Shown here piece after piece: positions 1 to 8,482 of a stretch of 64,000 nucleotides of DNA. The position numbers and the translations under genes were made by a program. Below the pieces are notes generated by a model, which worked only from the letters and a program-made list of their open reading frames with translations, did no database searches and had not been told where the DNA came from. The stretch lies in assembly GCA_001404055.1 (NCBI GenBank), contig CXTY01000039.1, positions 124,001-188,000 on the forward strand, read 5' to 3'. Position 1 is the stretch's first letter. The number at the start of each line of letters is the position of its first letter. The DNA is from Roseibium album (GTDB taxonomy: Bacteria; Pseudomonadota; Alphaproteobacteria; Rhizobiales; Stappiaceae).

Positions 1-369
1 CTAGATCCGACCATCAAGGTGACCTGCACTGCTGTCCGTGTTCCGGTCTTCATTGGCCACTCGGAAAGCGTCAACATCGAATTTGAAAACGAGATCACCG
101 CGGACGAAGCGCGCGCCATCCTGCGCGAAGCACCGGGTTGCCTCGTCATCGACAAACCGGAAGACGGTGGATACATCACGCCTTACGAAAGCGCTGGTGA
201 AGACGCCACTTATATCTCCCGAATTCGCGAAGATGCGACAATCGAAAACGGCCTCAACCTGTGGGTTGTCTCCGACAACCTTCGCAAGGGTGCAGCGCTG
301 AACACGGTTCAGATCGCGGAAGTTCTGGTCAATCGCGGCCTGATTTCTCCGAAAAAGGCTGCCGCCTAA
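1..369 (+). CDS. asd: Aspartate-semialdehyde dehydrogenase, C-terminal part
   Basis: This is the last 122 codons of an ORF that runs in from before the window. The translation matches the C-terminal half of aspartate-beta-semialdehyde dehydrogenase, which reduces aspartyl phosphate on the way to lysine, threonine, methionine and diaminopimelate. The recognisable stretches are the TCTAVRVPVFIGHSE block, which contains the substrate-contacting Arg and His of the dimerisation domain, and the tail NLWVVSDNLRKGAALNTVQI typical of the family. The catalytic Cys lies upstream, outside the window. A GC-rich hairpin follows the stop codon, so the transcript probably ends before the TenA gene. Identity is secure; only the N-terminus is missing. 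Confidence 0.96.
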   Translation, partial: LDPTIKVTCTAVRVPVFIGHSESVNIEFENEITADEARAILREAPGCLVIDKPEDGGYITPYESAGEDATYISRIREDATIENGLNLWVVSDNLRKGAALNTVQIAEVLVNRGLISPKKAAA

Positions 370-379
370 AACGTTCAGG

Positions 380-407
380 CGGGCGCTCTCCGGCGCCCGT
401 TCTTTCT
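380..407 (+). terminator. Rho-independent terminator after asd
   Basis: A perfect 7-bp stem (CGGGCGC / GCGCCCG) with a 6-nt loop begins 11 nt after the asd stop and is followed by a pyrimidine-rich run (TTCTTTCTC). The T-run is interrupted, so termination may be partial and may let some transcription into the TenA gene. Confidence 0.6.
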
Positions 408-439
408 CCCTCCGGATTTCCAAGGAGCATGGCGCCGCT

Positions 440-1180
440 ATGCCCACACCGTTCGACGGGTCTTTTCAGGACTTCCTGTCTTCACAACCAGATGCGCGTT
501 TCACCGACTGGCTGACAGCCCGTGCCGAACCCTATTGGTCGCAAGCAACCTGCCATCCCTTCACCGAGGCGATTGGCGATGGTTCCATGCCACCCGAAGC
601 TTACGCGCGCTACCTGATTGAAGACTATACCTTCATCACCGATCTGGCGTCTGTGTTGGGATACCTGGTTGCCAAAGCGCCAAGCATGCGCGCCAAGTCC
701 AGACTGTCCGCATTTCTCGCGCTGCTGACATCAGAAGAAAACGACTATTTCATTCGTTCATTTAAGGCGCTTGGCGTATCGCCTGAAACATATGAAGCGG
801 CTGCCCAGGGCCCAGTGACACGGGCTTTTTCTGACCTTCTCCTGACATCATCCGGCGAAGGCAGCTATGAGGATGGGCTGGCCTGCCTGCTCTGCGCAGA
901 ATGGGTCTATCTCGTTTGGGGCCTGCGCGAGGCTCAAAAAACCAGACCGGAACAATTCTACCTCGCCGAATGGATCGACTTGCACGCTGTTTCCGGATTT
1001 GAAAACTTCGTCAATTGGATCCGCGAGGAGATGGACGTCGTCGGAGCCGACCTTGCATGTGAAGACCAGGAAAAACTCGCACAGCTTTTCCGGCACATGA
1101 GCGCGCTGGAAACAGCCTTTTTTGAAGTTGCCTGGACGGGGTCCCAACCGACTCTTCGGGATGAATTTCAACGGACCTGA
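440..1180 (+). CDS. TenA-family aminopyrimidine aminohydrolase, probable TenA_E type
   Basis: This 246-residue all-helical protein belongs to the TenA/thiaminase II family, which salvages the pyrimidine half of degraded thiamin. Family landmarks are present: HPFTEAIGDG near residue 33, the YLIEDY segment with the conserved Asp, and a C-terminal Glu in ALETAFFEVAW. Canonical TenA has a catalytic Cys in LLPCxW. Here the matching stretch reads LLCAEWVY, which puts Ala at the Cys position with Glu beside it, as expected for the TenA_E subgroup; the register could shift by one residue. An AAGGAG motif lies 12 nt before the start. The stop is 5 nt before the EamA transporter gene, so the two are probably co-transcribed. 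Family assignment is firm; the subgroup is inferred. Confidence 0.85.
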   Translation: MPTPFDGSFQDFLSSQPDARFTDWLTARAEPYWSQATCHPFTEAIGDGSMPPEAYARYLIEDYTFITDLASVLGYLVAKAPSMRAKSRLSAFLALLTSEENDYFIRSFKALGVSPETYEAAAQGPVTRAFSDLLLTSSGEGSYEDGLACLLCAEWVYLVWGLREAQKTRPEQFYLAEWIDLHAVSGFENFVNWIREEMDVVGADLACEDQEKLAQLFRHMSALETAFFEVAWTGSQPTLRDEFQRT

Positions 1181-1185
1181 TTTCG

Positions 1186-2079
1186 ATGTACCTCTACGAA
1201 GCTGCGGCCCTTGGTGCCGCTGCCCTTTGGGCTCTCACCAGCCTGTTGTCGGCGGCCCCTGCTCAACATCTGGGCGCAATAGCCTTCAACTGCACACGCA
1301 TGGTGTTGGTCGCTCTCATGTTGTCGGTCTGGGTGTTACTGACAACCGGATGGAGTTCCATCGAAGGCGACCATCTCGTACCGCTGATCCTCTCCGGTTT
1401 CATTGGCATTTTCATGGGCGACACGGCGCTGTTCCTGACCCTGAACCGCATGGGGCCGCGCCGAACGGCCATGTTATTTTCGCTCAACGCGCCGATGTCT
1501 GCGATCCTCGGCTGGCTGCTCTTGAGCGAAAAGCTGACCGGCCTTCAGATCTTCGGCATCACGCTGACTTTCCTTGGCGTGTTGCTGGCCATCCGCTTCG
1601 GTAAACGCAAATCGCAGCTTCATAAGTGGGAAAGCATCAAGGGACCGCTTTGGGTTGGTATTCTGCTCGGGCTTGCTGCCGCATTGTCCCAGTCCATTGG
1701 CTCGCTCATTGCCAGGCCTATCATGGAGACTGGTGCAGATCCCGTTGCGGCCTCAAGCATTCGGGTTGGCGTTGCTGCACTCGGCCTCGTGGTGATGACA
1801 AGGCTTCCCTTCAGCGGGGTAAGACCGGCAGGGAAGTTGACGATGCCAGTTCTCGGCATTATTGCCGTATCCGGCTTTCTCGGCATGGGCCTTGGCATGA
1901 CACTGATCCTCTTCGCGCTCTCAGGCGGCGCGGTCGGTATCGTTGCAACGCTTTCAGCAACGACACCTGCAATAATACTGCCGATGATGTGGTGGCGCAC
2001 GAAAGAGGCGCCCGCACCAGGTGCCTGGGCTGGTGCTGCAATGGTCGTTGCGGGAAGTGCGCTTCTTTTTGCGAGTTGA
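1186..2079 (+). CDS. EamA/DMT-family transporter
   Basis: This 297-residue membrane protein has about ten hydrophobic helices in two homologous halves, the arrangement of the drug/metabolite transporter superfamily (EamA, RhaT-like). The first half carries the GDTALFLTLNRMGPRRTAML segment and the second the VGIVATLSATTPAIILPMMW segment, both typical of EamA repeats. It starts 5 nt after the TenA stop, so it is the second gene of a two-gene operon. Its substrate cannot be read from the sequence. The TenA neighbour suggests, but does not show, uptake or export of a thiamin-related compound. No terminator was seen before the AT-rich gap that follows. Confidence 0.85.
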   Translation: MYLYEAAALGAAALWALTSLLSAAPAQHLGAIAFNCTRMVLVALMLSVWVLLTTGWSSIEGDHLVPLILSGFIGIFMGDTALFLTLNRMGPRRTAMLFSLNAPMSAILGWLLLSEKLTGLQIFGITLTFLGVLLAIRFGKRKSQLHKWESIKGPLWVGILLGLAAALSQSIGSLIARPIMETGADPVAASSIRVGVAALGLVVMTRLPFSGVRPAGKLTMPVLGIIAVSGFLGMGLGMTLILFALSGGAVGIVATLSATTPAIILPMMWWRTKEAPAPGAWAGAAMVVAGSALLFAS

Positions 2080-2239
2080 GTTAATTGAAACTTATAAAAA
2101 CTTCTTGATTTTGCCAGAAATCTCGGCTCCGACCTCGGCAAATTTCGCAATGTAAGTTTACTTAAAATCTCTTGCACCTGCGTATAAATTACAGGTCAAA
2201 AATCCGTATTCTATTAGCAGAAATATGTAGACATTTCTC

Positions 2240-2264
2240 ACTAATCCTTTTTTTACAAATATTA
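2240..2264 (+). promoter_or_regulatory. AT-rich promoter box shared with the second HD-GYP gene
   Basis: The 231-bp gap before the first HD-GYP gene is AT-rich. It contains ACTAAT, two free bases, seven T and ACA. The same arrangement occurs upstream of the paralogous gene at 12355 (16 of 18 bases identical). It lies about 50-70 nt before the start codon, compatible with a promoter or activator site. Function is inferred only from this conservation. Confidence 0.45.
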
Positions 2265-2310
2265 GCTAAAACAATAACAGAACATTTCCTTAGAGAGATG
2301 GCCGGAATTC

Positions 2311-3402
2311 ATGAAACAACTATACATTGCAGTAGCGGATTGCAGAAAAGTTTCAAAGCAGCTTTTGCAGGTTGCTGCGGTCTATCCTGCAAAGCTCATA
2401 CCAGTCGCGAAACTCGGCGCAGTGAAGTTGTATCCGGATGCACTTGTCATTGTTGATTTTCAGAATCTTACAACAAATGTGTTGAAACCCCTGAAGACCA
2501 TCAACAGCAACCCTGAACTCTCGACATTGGGAATAGTCGAATTCGACAATCGTAAACAGGTTTTGCAGGCGAGAGAGCTTGGGTTTTTCAATCTCGTCGA
2601 CAAGCGCGGGAATTTGACCATGCTCCTGATAAAGCTGCGGGAGATGTTTGGGGACTACTCAAACCCACAGCTTTCTGGCGACTTCTCCGAAAAACTCGTA
2701 AATACGGTCAAGTCAGTCTGCACATCCTTTGACCAAATGTCGATTGCCGCCCTGACCGATGAACCTTTGCCGGTATCCAAGCTGGCTCAGAGTGCCAAGG
2801 AAATTACAACAACAATTGAAGCAGAGGGGCTCGATGCCTGGCTTGCCGCCGTCCAAAGTCATCACAGTCACACCTATTGCCACTCAATGATGGTGACCGG
2901 ACACGCAGTTGCGTTTTCAAAAAGCCTTGGAATGCCGGAAGCCCATCAGATCTTTCTCGGCCTTGGCGGTTTGATTCATGATCTCGGCAAGCTCAAGATT
3001 CCACTTTCGATCCTGGACAAGCCCGGAGCATTGTCAGAGGGCGAGCGAAATCTCATCGACAAACACCCTTTGTTCAGCAAAGAAATTTTGAAATCACACG
3101 AGGAAATACCAAAGGAAGTTGTGGAACTTGCTGTTTCACATCACGAGTTTCTCGATGGCTCCGGATATCCGGACAAGTTGAGTGGTGATCAAATCTCCCA
3201 GGCGGTACGCATGATGACCATTGCCGATATCTTCTCGGCACTTACTGAAAAGCGTGCATACAAGGACAGCTACAGCCCGAGGCAAGCCATTGGTGTCATG
3301 TCAGGCATGGAAGGCAAGCTGGACGAGGGGCTCTTGCGTTCATTCCGCGATTCGGTATTGGACACGGACCTGGGGCATTTGCGCCGCGCGGCTTTTCAAT
3401 AG
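2311..3402 (+). CDS. HD-GYP phosphodiesterase with receiver-like N-terminus (paralogue 1)
   Basis: This 363-residue cytosolic protein has a C-terminal HD-GYP domain (about residues 170-355), the fold that hydrolyses cyclic-di-GMP. The metal-ligand and signature residues are intact: HSHTYCH, the HD pair in GLIHDLGKLKIP, DKHP, SHHE and DGSGYP, then IADIFSALTEKRAYKD. The first 125 residues resemble a divergent response-regulator receiver domain. The Asp of LVIVDF would be the phospho-acceptor and the Lys of LVDKRG the conserved Lys, while the N-terminal acidic pair is reduced to one Asp (VADC). No kinase gene is adjacent. It aligns without gaps with the gene at 12424. Catalytic activity is likely; the input signal is unknown. 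Confidence 0.88.
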   Translation: MKQLYIAVADCRKVSKQLLQVAAVYPAKLIPVAKLGAVKLYPDALVIVDFQNLTTNVLKPLKTINSNPELSTLGIVEFDNRKQVLQARELGFFNLVDKRGNLTMLLIKLREMFGDYSNPQLSGDFSEKLVNTVKSVCTSFDQMSIAALTDEPLPVSKLAQSAKEITTTIEAEGLDAWLAAVQSHHSHTYCHSMMVTGHAVAFSKSLGMPEAHQIFLGLGGLIHDLGKLKIPLSILDKPGALSEGERNLIDKHPLFSKEILKSHEEIPKEVVELAVSHHEFLDGSGYPDKLSGDQISQAVRMMTIADIFSALTEKRAYKDSYSPRQAIGVMSGMEGKLDEGLLRSFRDSVLDTDLGHLRRAAFQ

Positions 3403-3434
3403 ACTGAAATTCAAGACATTAGCGCGATAGCGGA

Positions 3435-4418
3435 TCAAACAGCCGCCGTGGACCCTCGTTTGACAACCTCTCCTGCAATAGCCTTGTCTTGCGCGGGTGA
3501 ATTCGTTTCGAAGATCTGGTCAATCGCGGAGGCTGCGAGTGCCTCGATAGGCTGCCGTATGGTCGTCAAACGCGGCACAACAAGAGTAGCCAGGGTGATA
3601 TCGTCAAATCCAGTCACGGAAATATCCAAGGGAACATCGAGCTTGAGATCGCGCGCGCAGCGTAACACGCCAATGGCTTGCTGGTCGCTGGCAGCGGCAA
3701 TAGCCGTTGGCCTCTTGTCGCTGGCAACCTTGTCCAGAATGGTCCGGCCAAGCTCTTCACCTGAATCATAGTCGAACTGTCCCTCATGGACGGACAATTC
3801 GATCGGATCGCTGGTTGTCGACAACGTCCCGATACGCGACACGAAGCCCTCACACCTGCTGCGCGCGACATCCATGGACAGTGGACCGGCAATATAGGCG
3901 ATCCGCCGGTGACCCAATCCGTAGAGATGATCAGCCATCTTTTGCGACCCATCGAAATGATCTGTTGCAATCAAGGGATAAGATCCGAAACGGCGGTCGA
4001 GCGAGACAATTGGAACGTCGGCCTTGTGGGTGATGCTGCCATCCGATGCCGCTACGACAATCACACCGCAAACCGCGCGATCAAGCAAAGCAGAAATCTG
4101 CGTTTTTTCCGTTTCCGCGTCGTCATGGGAATTGGCGAGCATCACAGAGTGGCTGCGCTTGGCAGCTTCCATCTCGATATTCTTGGCAAGCTGGGCAAAA
4201 AACGGATTTGTAATATCGGGAACAACCAGTCCGACCACGTCAATTGAATTGGTTCTGAGTGCCCGTGCAGCGAGGTTGGGCTTGTAGTCAAGCTCGTCCA
4301 TCGCCGCCTGCACACGCAACTTGAGTGGTTGTTTTACCGTGTCGTTCTTTGCAAGAACCCGCGAAACTGTACCAACGGACACACCGGCTTTTCTGGCGAC
4401 GTCTTTAATCGTTGGCAT
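3435..4418 (-). CDS. rbsR: LacI-family ribose operon repressor
   Basis: This 327-residue regulator has an N-terminal LacI helix-turn-helix (TIKDVARKAGVSVGTVSRVL) and a periplasmic-binding-like sugar domain (GLVVPDITNPFFAQLAKNIE through VTGFDDITLATLVVPRLTTI). The reading frame extends upstream to a TTG at 4475, but the family starts at MPTIKD. The ATG at 4416-4418 has AGGGAG about 12 nt upstream, so I chose it. It is the last gene of the minus-strand rbsBACDK cluster, which together with the palindromic operator near rbsB marks it as the local repressor, presumably released by ribose or a derivative. The sugar identity comes from the neighbouring genes. Confidence 0.9.
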   Translation of the reverse strand: MPTIKDVARKAGVSVGTVSRVLAKNDTVKQPLKLRVQAAMDELDYKPNLAARALRTNSIDVVGLVVPDITNPFFAQLAKNIEMEAAKRSHSVMLANSHDDAETEKTQISALLDRAVCGVIVVAASDGSITHKADVPIVSLDRRFGSYPLIATDHFDGSQKMADHLYGLGHRRIAYIAGPLSMDVARSRCEGFVSRIGTLSTTSDPIELSVHEGQFDYDSGEELGRTILDKVASDKRPTAIAAASDQQAIGVLRCARDLKLDVPLDISVTGFDDITLATLVVPRLTTIRQPIEALAASAIDQIFETNSPAQDKAIAGEVVKRGSTAAV

Positions 4419-4481
4419 TTCTCGCGTTTCTCCCTTGTGGTGCACCCGCTCTTGAACCACTCCTGCGCGATCCAATCAAGC

Positions 4482-4512
4482 CCACCCTCTTTCAGGTCCA
4501 CCCTCTTTCAGG
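4482..4512. repeat. Tandem duplication of a 15-bp unit across the rbsK stop codon
   Basis: CCACCCTCTTTCAGG occurs twice in direct tandem (4482-4496 and 4498-4512), separated by one base. On the minus strand each unit reads CCTGAAAGAGGGTGG, so the duplicated unit carries the rbsK TGA stop and a purine-rich, ribosome-binding-like stretch. It sits between rbsK and rbsR and is most simply explained by replication slippage. Confidence 0.85.
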
Positions 4513-5434
4513 CGGAGATTGGGGCGTAGAAGTCCTCCAACTCTGCAAGCGTGGGCAAAGAGATCGAAGCGCCCTTTCGCGTGGTTGCGATAGCAGCCGC
4601 GCGCATTGCAAAGGAGATGGCATCGCCAATCTTGTCTCCTTTCGCAAGACACGCAGCCAGTGCGCCATTAAAACAATCGCCTGCTGCAACAGTATCTAAG
4701 CTTTTCACTTGAACCGCGGGAAGCGTGCCCGTACTGCCATCGAACGACCAGGCAACACCATGCTCTCCCATCGTGACGACAGCACCGCGTAATCCGAATT
4801 CTTTCAGGGCGTCTGCCGCAGCTTGCGCTTCCGACAACGTCACCGGTTGCTGGCCGAGCAACATGCCAGCCTCAAGGGCGTTAGGCGTGAGAACATCGAA
4901 GCATGAAAAGACCGATGTATCCCATGCAGGATCCGGAGCGGGCGCAGGATCCATGACAATCAGTGCCCCTGCTTCCCGTCCCAGTCTGGCCGCCTCCAAT
5001 GATGCTTTAAGACCTATTTCATTTTGAAGCAGGACCACACCACTCTCTCTGATGACATTTGCATAAAGCTCGACGTGCGCTCGAGACAACGCGCCGTTTG
5101 CACCGCTTGACAGACGGATCATGTTGTCGCCGTCCGGGCCGACATCGATAAACGCCAACCCGGTAGCAATGTGAGGCAGTTCAGCAAGTTGAATTCGAAT
5201 ACCGGACTTGCGAAGTTGTGCGCTTGCATCCTGTCCGAAGCCATCCTTTCCGACGGCCCCGATCAAGGTAACATCTGCACCAAGTCGAGAGGCCGCAATG
5301 GCCTGGTTGGCGCCCTTGCCACCAAGGGTACTCGTCGTCTCCCGGACCGTAACGGTTTCACCGACGACCGGCCAGCGATCCAGATAGTTGGTGAGGTCGA
5401 TATTGATGCTGCCGACGACTGTAACAGGATTCAA
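4508..5434 (-). CDS. rbsK: Ribokinase
   Basis: This 308-residue PfkB-family kinase phosphorylates D-ribose to ribose 5-phosphate for the pentose phosphate pathway. The N-terminal PfkB signature is STLGGKGANQAIAASRLGAD (about residues 36-55). The C-terminal signature with the anion hole and catalytic Asp is DTVAAGDCFNGALAACLAKG near residue 248. The length is normal for RbsK. Its ATG overlaps the rbsD stop by 4 nt (ATGA), implying translational coupling. The stop codon lies inside a small tandem duplication, which does not affect the protein. Confidence is high from motifs and operon context. Confidence 0.95.
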   Translation of the reverse strand: MNPVTVVGSINIDLTNYLDRWPVVGETVTVRETTSTLGGKGANQAIAASRLGADVTLIGAVGKDGFGQDASAQLRKSGIRIQLAELPHIATGLAFIDVGPDGDNMIRLSSGANGALSRAHVELYANVIRESGVVLLQNEIGLKASLEAARLGREAGALIVMDPAPAPDPAWDTSVFSCFDVLTPNALEAGMLLGQQPVTLSEAQAAADALKEFGLRGAVVTMGEHGVAWSFDGSTGTLPAVQVKSLDTVAAGDCFNGALAACLAKGDKIGDAISFAMRAAAIATTRKGASISLPTLAELEDFYAPISA

Positions 5435-5841
5435 AACGGCACCCCACTAACCAGAATGATATTGGCATACGGCGTGACTTCACCTGTTCGGATCACGGCC
5501 CGTGCCTTTGCAGAGCGTTGCTTGAACTCCGCATGTGAAATGCATGATACATCGATTTTGCGGTCGGTTTCCAACGACCACGCATCAATTTCACCCTCCA
5601 TCATGGCGGAAACCTCCGGCGAAGCTTCTTTTGCCCAGATTGCTCCCTCAATAACGAGTTCGAAGCGCAAGGCGTTCAGAAGATCCTTGAACTCTGGTAC
5701 TCCCGCAGAAACAGCAAGATCAATAACGCGGACACCCTGAGGCACCGGAAGTCCGGCATCCGCGACAATGATCTCGTCCATATGACCAAGAGAGGCCACA
5801 AGTTCACTCAGATGGCGATTCAATAGAACTGTACGTTTCAT
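5431..5841 (-). CDS. rbsD: D-ribose pyranase
   Basis: This 136-residue RbsD/FucU-fold protein interconverts the pyranose and furanose forms of ribose, supplying the furanose used by RbsK. The catalytic His is at position 20 in SLGHMDEIIVADAGLPVP, and the C-terminal PYANIILVSGVPF is the usual RbsD ending. The length equals the family norm. It overlaps both rbsC upstream and rbsK downstream by 4 nt, so the three are translated as a coupled unit. No unusual residues were seen. Confidence 0.95.
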   Translation of the reverse strand: MKRTVLLNRHLSELVASLGHMDEIIVADAGLPVPQGVRVIDLAVSAGVPEFKDLLNALRFELVIEGAIWAKEASPEVSAMMEGEIDAWSLETDRKIDVSCISHAEFKQRSAKARAVIRTGEVTPYANIILVSGVPF

Positions 5842-6836
5842 TTTGCTGCATACTTTGCACGATAGTAGTCGAGCACGACGGCAATGATGATAACAATCCC
5901 AGTAATCATCTGGCGCATGAAATCACTCAGTCCAATGAGGATCAGGCCGTTTGCCAGAACACCGATGATGAAGGCGCCCAGAAGCGTTCCGATTACGGAG
6001 CCCCGACCGCCAGCCAGGCTGGTGCCACCAATGATAACAGCTGCAATGGCATTCAGTTCAAAGCCGATACCGGCAATCGGGCTGGAGATGTTCAGGCGGG
6101 CCATGTAGACGATTGCTGCAATCCCGGCGGTCAGCCCGCAGATCGTGAAAGCCGCAACCTTGTACCAGAAGACCGAATGTCCGGCGAGACGCACCGCCTC
6201 CTCGTTGTTGCCAATGCCATAGAGCAGGCGTCCAAAGACCGTGAAGTTCAAGACAAACCAGGCCACAAACACAAGGAACAGTGCGACAAGGAACACGACC
6301 GGAATGCCGTAGACCATCGCAGACCCAAATTCTTCGAAGGCATAAGGAAACGAATAAATCGTCTGAGCGTCGGAGACATGCAGGGCCGCCCCACGGGCAA
6401 TGTTGAGCATGCCAAGCGTGATGATGAAAGATGGCAGTGACCAATATGCGCTGACGACACCATTGAACATGCCGCAAGCAACCCCGGTCAACGTGGCGGC
6501 AACAATTGCAAGCGCAATGGCTTCGGCGGGACCAAATCCGGGCAACGTGATTGCCTTGCCGGCAACAACTGCTGCAAAGGCCATGACCGACCCGACCGAC
6601 AGGTCGATGCCGCCAATCAAGATGACGAATGTCATCCCAACTGCAAGTACCAGGTTGATCGTTATCTGCGTCAGAATATTGGTGATGTTGTTCGGCGTCA
6701 GAAAATGTTCCGTGAACACCGAGAAAAACAGGATGAGCGCCAGCAGGGCGAGACCGATACCTGCATTTTGCAATACCGAACGCACGGAAAATCTCGACGT
6801 TTTCTGAACCGGTTCTGTCATGGTCTGTGTTGTCAT
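5838..6836 (-). CDS. rbsC: Ribose ABC transporter permease
   Basis: This 332-residue inner-membrane permease belongs to the RbsC/XylH/AraH (BPD_transp_2) family and has about ten predicted helices. Diagnostic segments are GMTFVILIGGIDLSVGSVMA near residue 77 and the cytoplasmic-loop region FTVFGRLLYGIGNNEEAVRL, the EAA-like contact with the ATPase, followed by SLAGGRGSVIGTLLGAFIIG. It overlaps rbsA and rbsD by 4 nt each. With RbsA and RbsB it forms the ribose importer. Confidence 0.94.
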   Translation of the reverse strand: MTTQTMTEPVQKTSRFSVRSVLQNAGIGLALLALILFFSVFTEHFLTPNNITNILTQITINLVLAVGMTFVILIGGIDLSVGSVMAFAAVVAGKAITLPGFGPAEAIALAIVAATLTGVACGMFNGVVSAYWSLPSFIITLGMLNIARGAALHVSDAQTIYSFPYAFEEFGSAMVYGIPVVFLVALFLVFVAWFVLNFTVFGRLLYGIGNNEEAVRLAGHSVFWYKVAAFTICGLTAGIAAIVYMARLNISSPIAGIGFELNAIAAVIIGGTSLAGGRGSVIGTLLGAFIIGVLANGLILIGLSDFMRQMITGIVIIIAVVLDYYRAKYAAK

Positions 6837-8401
6837 TGGTTTTGTTCTCCGGCCATTGCCGTCTGCCCGTAAGCCAGTTTCAGGATGTTTTCTTCAGAGA
6901 ATTCGGGACGCTGCAGCTCTCCCTGGATCTCGTGTTCTGCAAGAACGAGGATCCGGTCCGCCAGGGTTATCAATTCAGGCATTTCCGACGAGACCACGAG
7001 CAAGGCAACACCTTGACGGGCAAGCTCTTTGAGGATCGTGTAGATCTCGGCCTTCGCACCGACATCAACACCGCGTGTCGGTTCATCCAGCAGCAAGACT
7101 TTCGGGTTGCGTGCCAGCCATTTGGCAAGCACCACCTTCTGCTGATTGCCTCCGGACAGGCTGGCAACCGGATCGGATAATTTGCCGTACTTGAGTTTCA
7201 GCTTGCTGCCTCTTTCCCGGGATCGCCGGTTTTCAGCGGAGAACTGAAGCAAACCGGATCTTGATATGGCCTGCATGTTCGCCAGGGAAATGTTTGCCGC
7301 AATCGGCATGTCCAGTATCAAACCTTCGTCTTTGCGGTCTTCGGTGACAAAACCAATTCCGGCGGCAATCGCATCTCGTGGACCAGAGAACCGGACATCC
7401 CTGGTGTCTTGAAAAATTTGACCGGACCGGATTGGATCAACTCCGAAAAGTCCTCGGAGGATTTCCGTACGGCCAGATCCAACGAGACCGGCAATTCCAA
7501 CAATTTCCCCATAACGCAGATCGAAAGAAACACCGCGGTCCTTGGGGTTTGCAGCAGTACAGAGGCTCTCAACACGTAGCGCAATATTTCCAGGCGAACG
7601 CGGTGCTTCTTCGTTCCTGGAACTGGCCGCGAGATCACGCCCGACCATTTTTTGAACCACGCCTTCCGGGGTCGTATCGACTATTTGGTCAGTCGCAATC
7701 GTCTTGCCATTGCGGAAAACGGTGACCCTGTCGCAGATGGCAAACACCTCCTCCAGATGATGAGAAACGAAAACCACGGTTACGCCATCCGCCTTGATAG
7801 AAGCCACGATGTCAAAAAGGCGCTTTGTTTCGCGCTCGGTCAGAGTGGCTGTGGGCTCATCAAGGATCAATATCCGGCTCTTGAATTGAAGCGCTCGGGA
7901 AATCTCGACAAGTTGCCGGTGGGCAATGCCAAGTGAACTGACAGGTGCTTTCACATCGATATCGGTCAAGCCAATCGCATCAAGGGCTTCGCGCGCCCGG
8001 CGGTTCATTTCCTGCTTGTCCAACAGTCCGAACCGGGTCCTCGGCATTTTTTCGATGGAGATGTTTTCGGCAATGCTCAAATGGTCGAGCAGGTTGAACT
8101 CCTGGTGGACAACTTGCACGCCGATTTCTTTGGCTTCGTGCGGGTTTGCCGGTTGGTAGCTCTCACCTGCAAGCAAAATGCGACCAGCATCAAAGGGAAA
8201 AACACCTGACAGAATTTTGATAAGTGTCGATTTACCGGCGCCATTTTCACCAACCAAAGCATGAATTTCGCCTTTTTCAAGCGAGAAACTGACCCCGTCG
8301 AGCGCCCTGACCCCGCCAAAGTGTTTTTTCAGTCCTTCCACGGACAAAAAGGCAGCGGATTGCTCAGGGGCAGGCGCGGCGGAATGCGATGCAGCTGCCA
8401 T
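6833..8401 (-). CDS. rbsA: Ribose ABC transporter ATP-binding protein (dual cassette)
   Basis: This 522-residue sugar importer ATPase has two fused ABC cassettes. The first has Walker A GENGAGKST (about residue 53) and a Walker B in RILILDEPTAT. The second has the degenerate P-loop GLVGSGRTE typical of RbsA/AraG/MglA, the signature LSGGNQQKV near residue 415, and LLLDEPTRGVDVGAKAEIY. This domain pattern defines the CUT2 family. The stop overlaps the rbsC ATG by 4 nt. It is separated from rbsB by an 81-bp gap holding a stable stem-loop, so RbsA is probably made in smaller amounts than RbsB. Substrate is inferred from the rbsD/rbsK neighbours. Confidence 0.95.
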   Translation of the reverse strand: MAAASHSAAPAPEQSAAFLSVEGLKKHFGGVRALDGVSFSLEKGEIHALVGENGAGKSTLIKILSGVFPFDAGRILLAGESYQPANPHEAKEIGVQVVHQEFNLLDHLSIAENISIEKMPRTRFGLLDKQEMNRRAREALDAIGLTDIDVKAPVSSLGIAHRQLVEISRALQFKSRILILDEPTATLTERETKRLFDIVASIKADGVTVVFVSHHLEEVFAICDRVTVFRNGKTIATDQIVDTTPEGVVQKMVGRDLAASSRNEEAPRSPGNIALRVESLCTAANPKDRGVSFDLRYGEIVGIAGLVGSGRTEILRGLFGVDPIRSGQIFQDTRDVRFSGPRDAIAAGIGFVTEDRKDEGLILDMPIAANISLANMQAISRSGLLQFSAENRRSRERGSKLKLKYGKLSDPVASLSGGNQQKVVLAKWLARNPKVLLLDEPTRGVDVGAKAEIYTILKELARQGVALLVVSSEMPELITLADRILVLAEHEIQGELQRPEFSEENILKLAYGQTAMAGEQNQ

Positions 8402-8437
8402 AATTCATCCAGTTACTGAAGATTGAAGAAAAGGATT

Positions 8438-8468
8438 GCCCCCGTCCAAAGACTGACCAGACGGGGGC
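8438..8468 (-). terminator. Intercistronic stem-loop between rbsB and rbsA
   Basis: A perfect 9-bp stem (GCCCCCGTC / GACGGGGGC) with a 13-nt loop lies in the gap after rbsB. On the minus strand it is followed by AATCCTTTTC rather than a clean T-run. It is best read as a partial terminator or a 3' stabiliser of rbsB mRNA, a common device that keeps the binding protein more abundant than the membrane subunits. Confidence 0.65.
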
Positions 8469-8482
8469 ATACGGAGACCGGA

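Noticed and set aside
4419..4475. N-terminal extension of rbsR from a TTG at 4475
   Set aside because: The extra residues match no LacI-family protein. The ATG at 4418 begins with the family's usual TIKDVA and has a ribosome-binding site.
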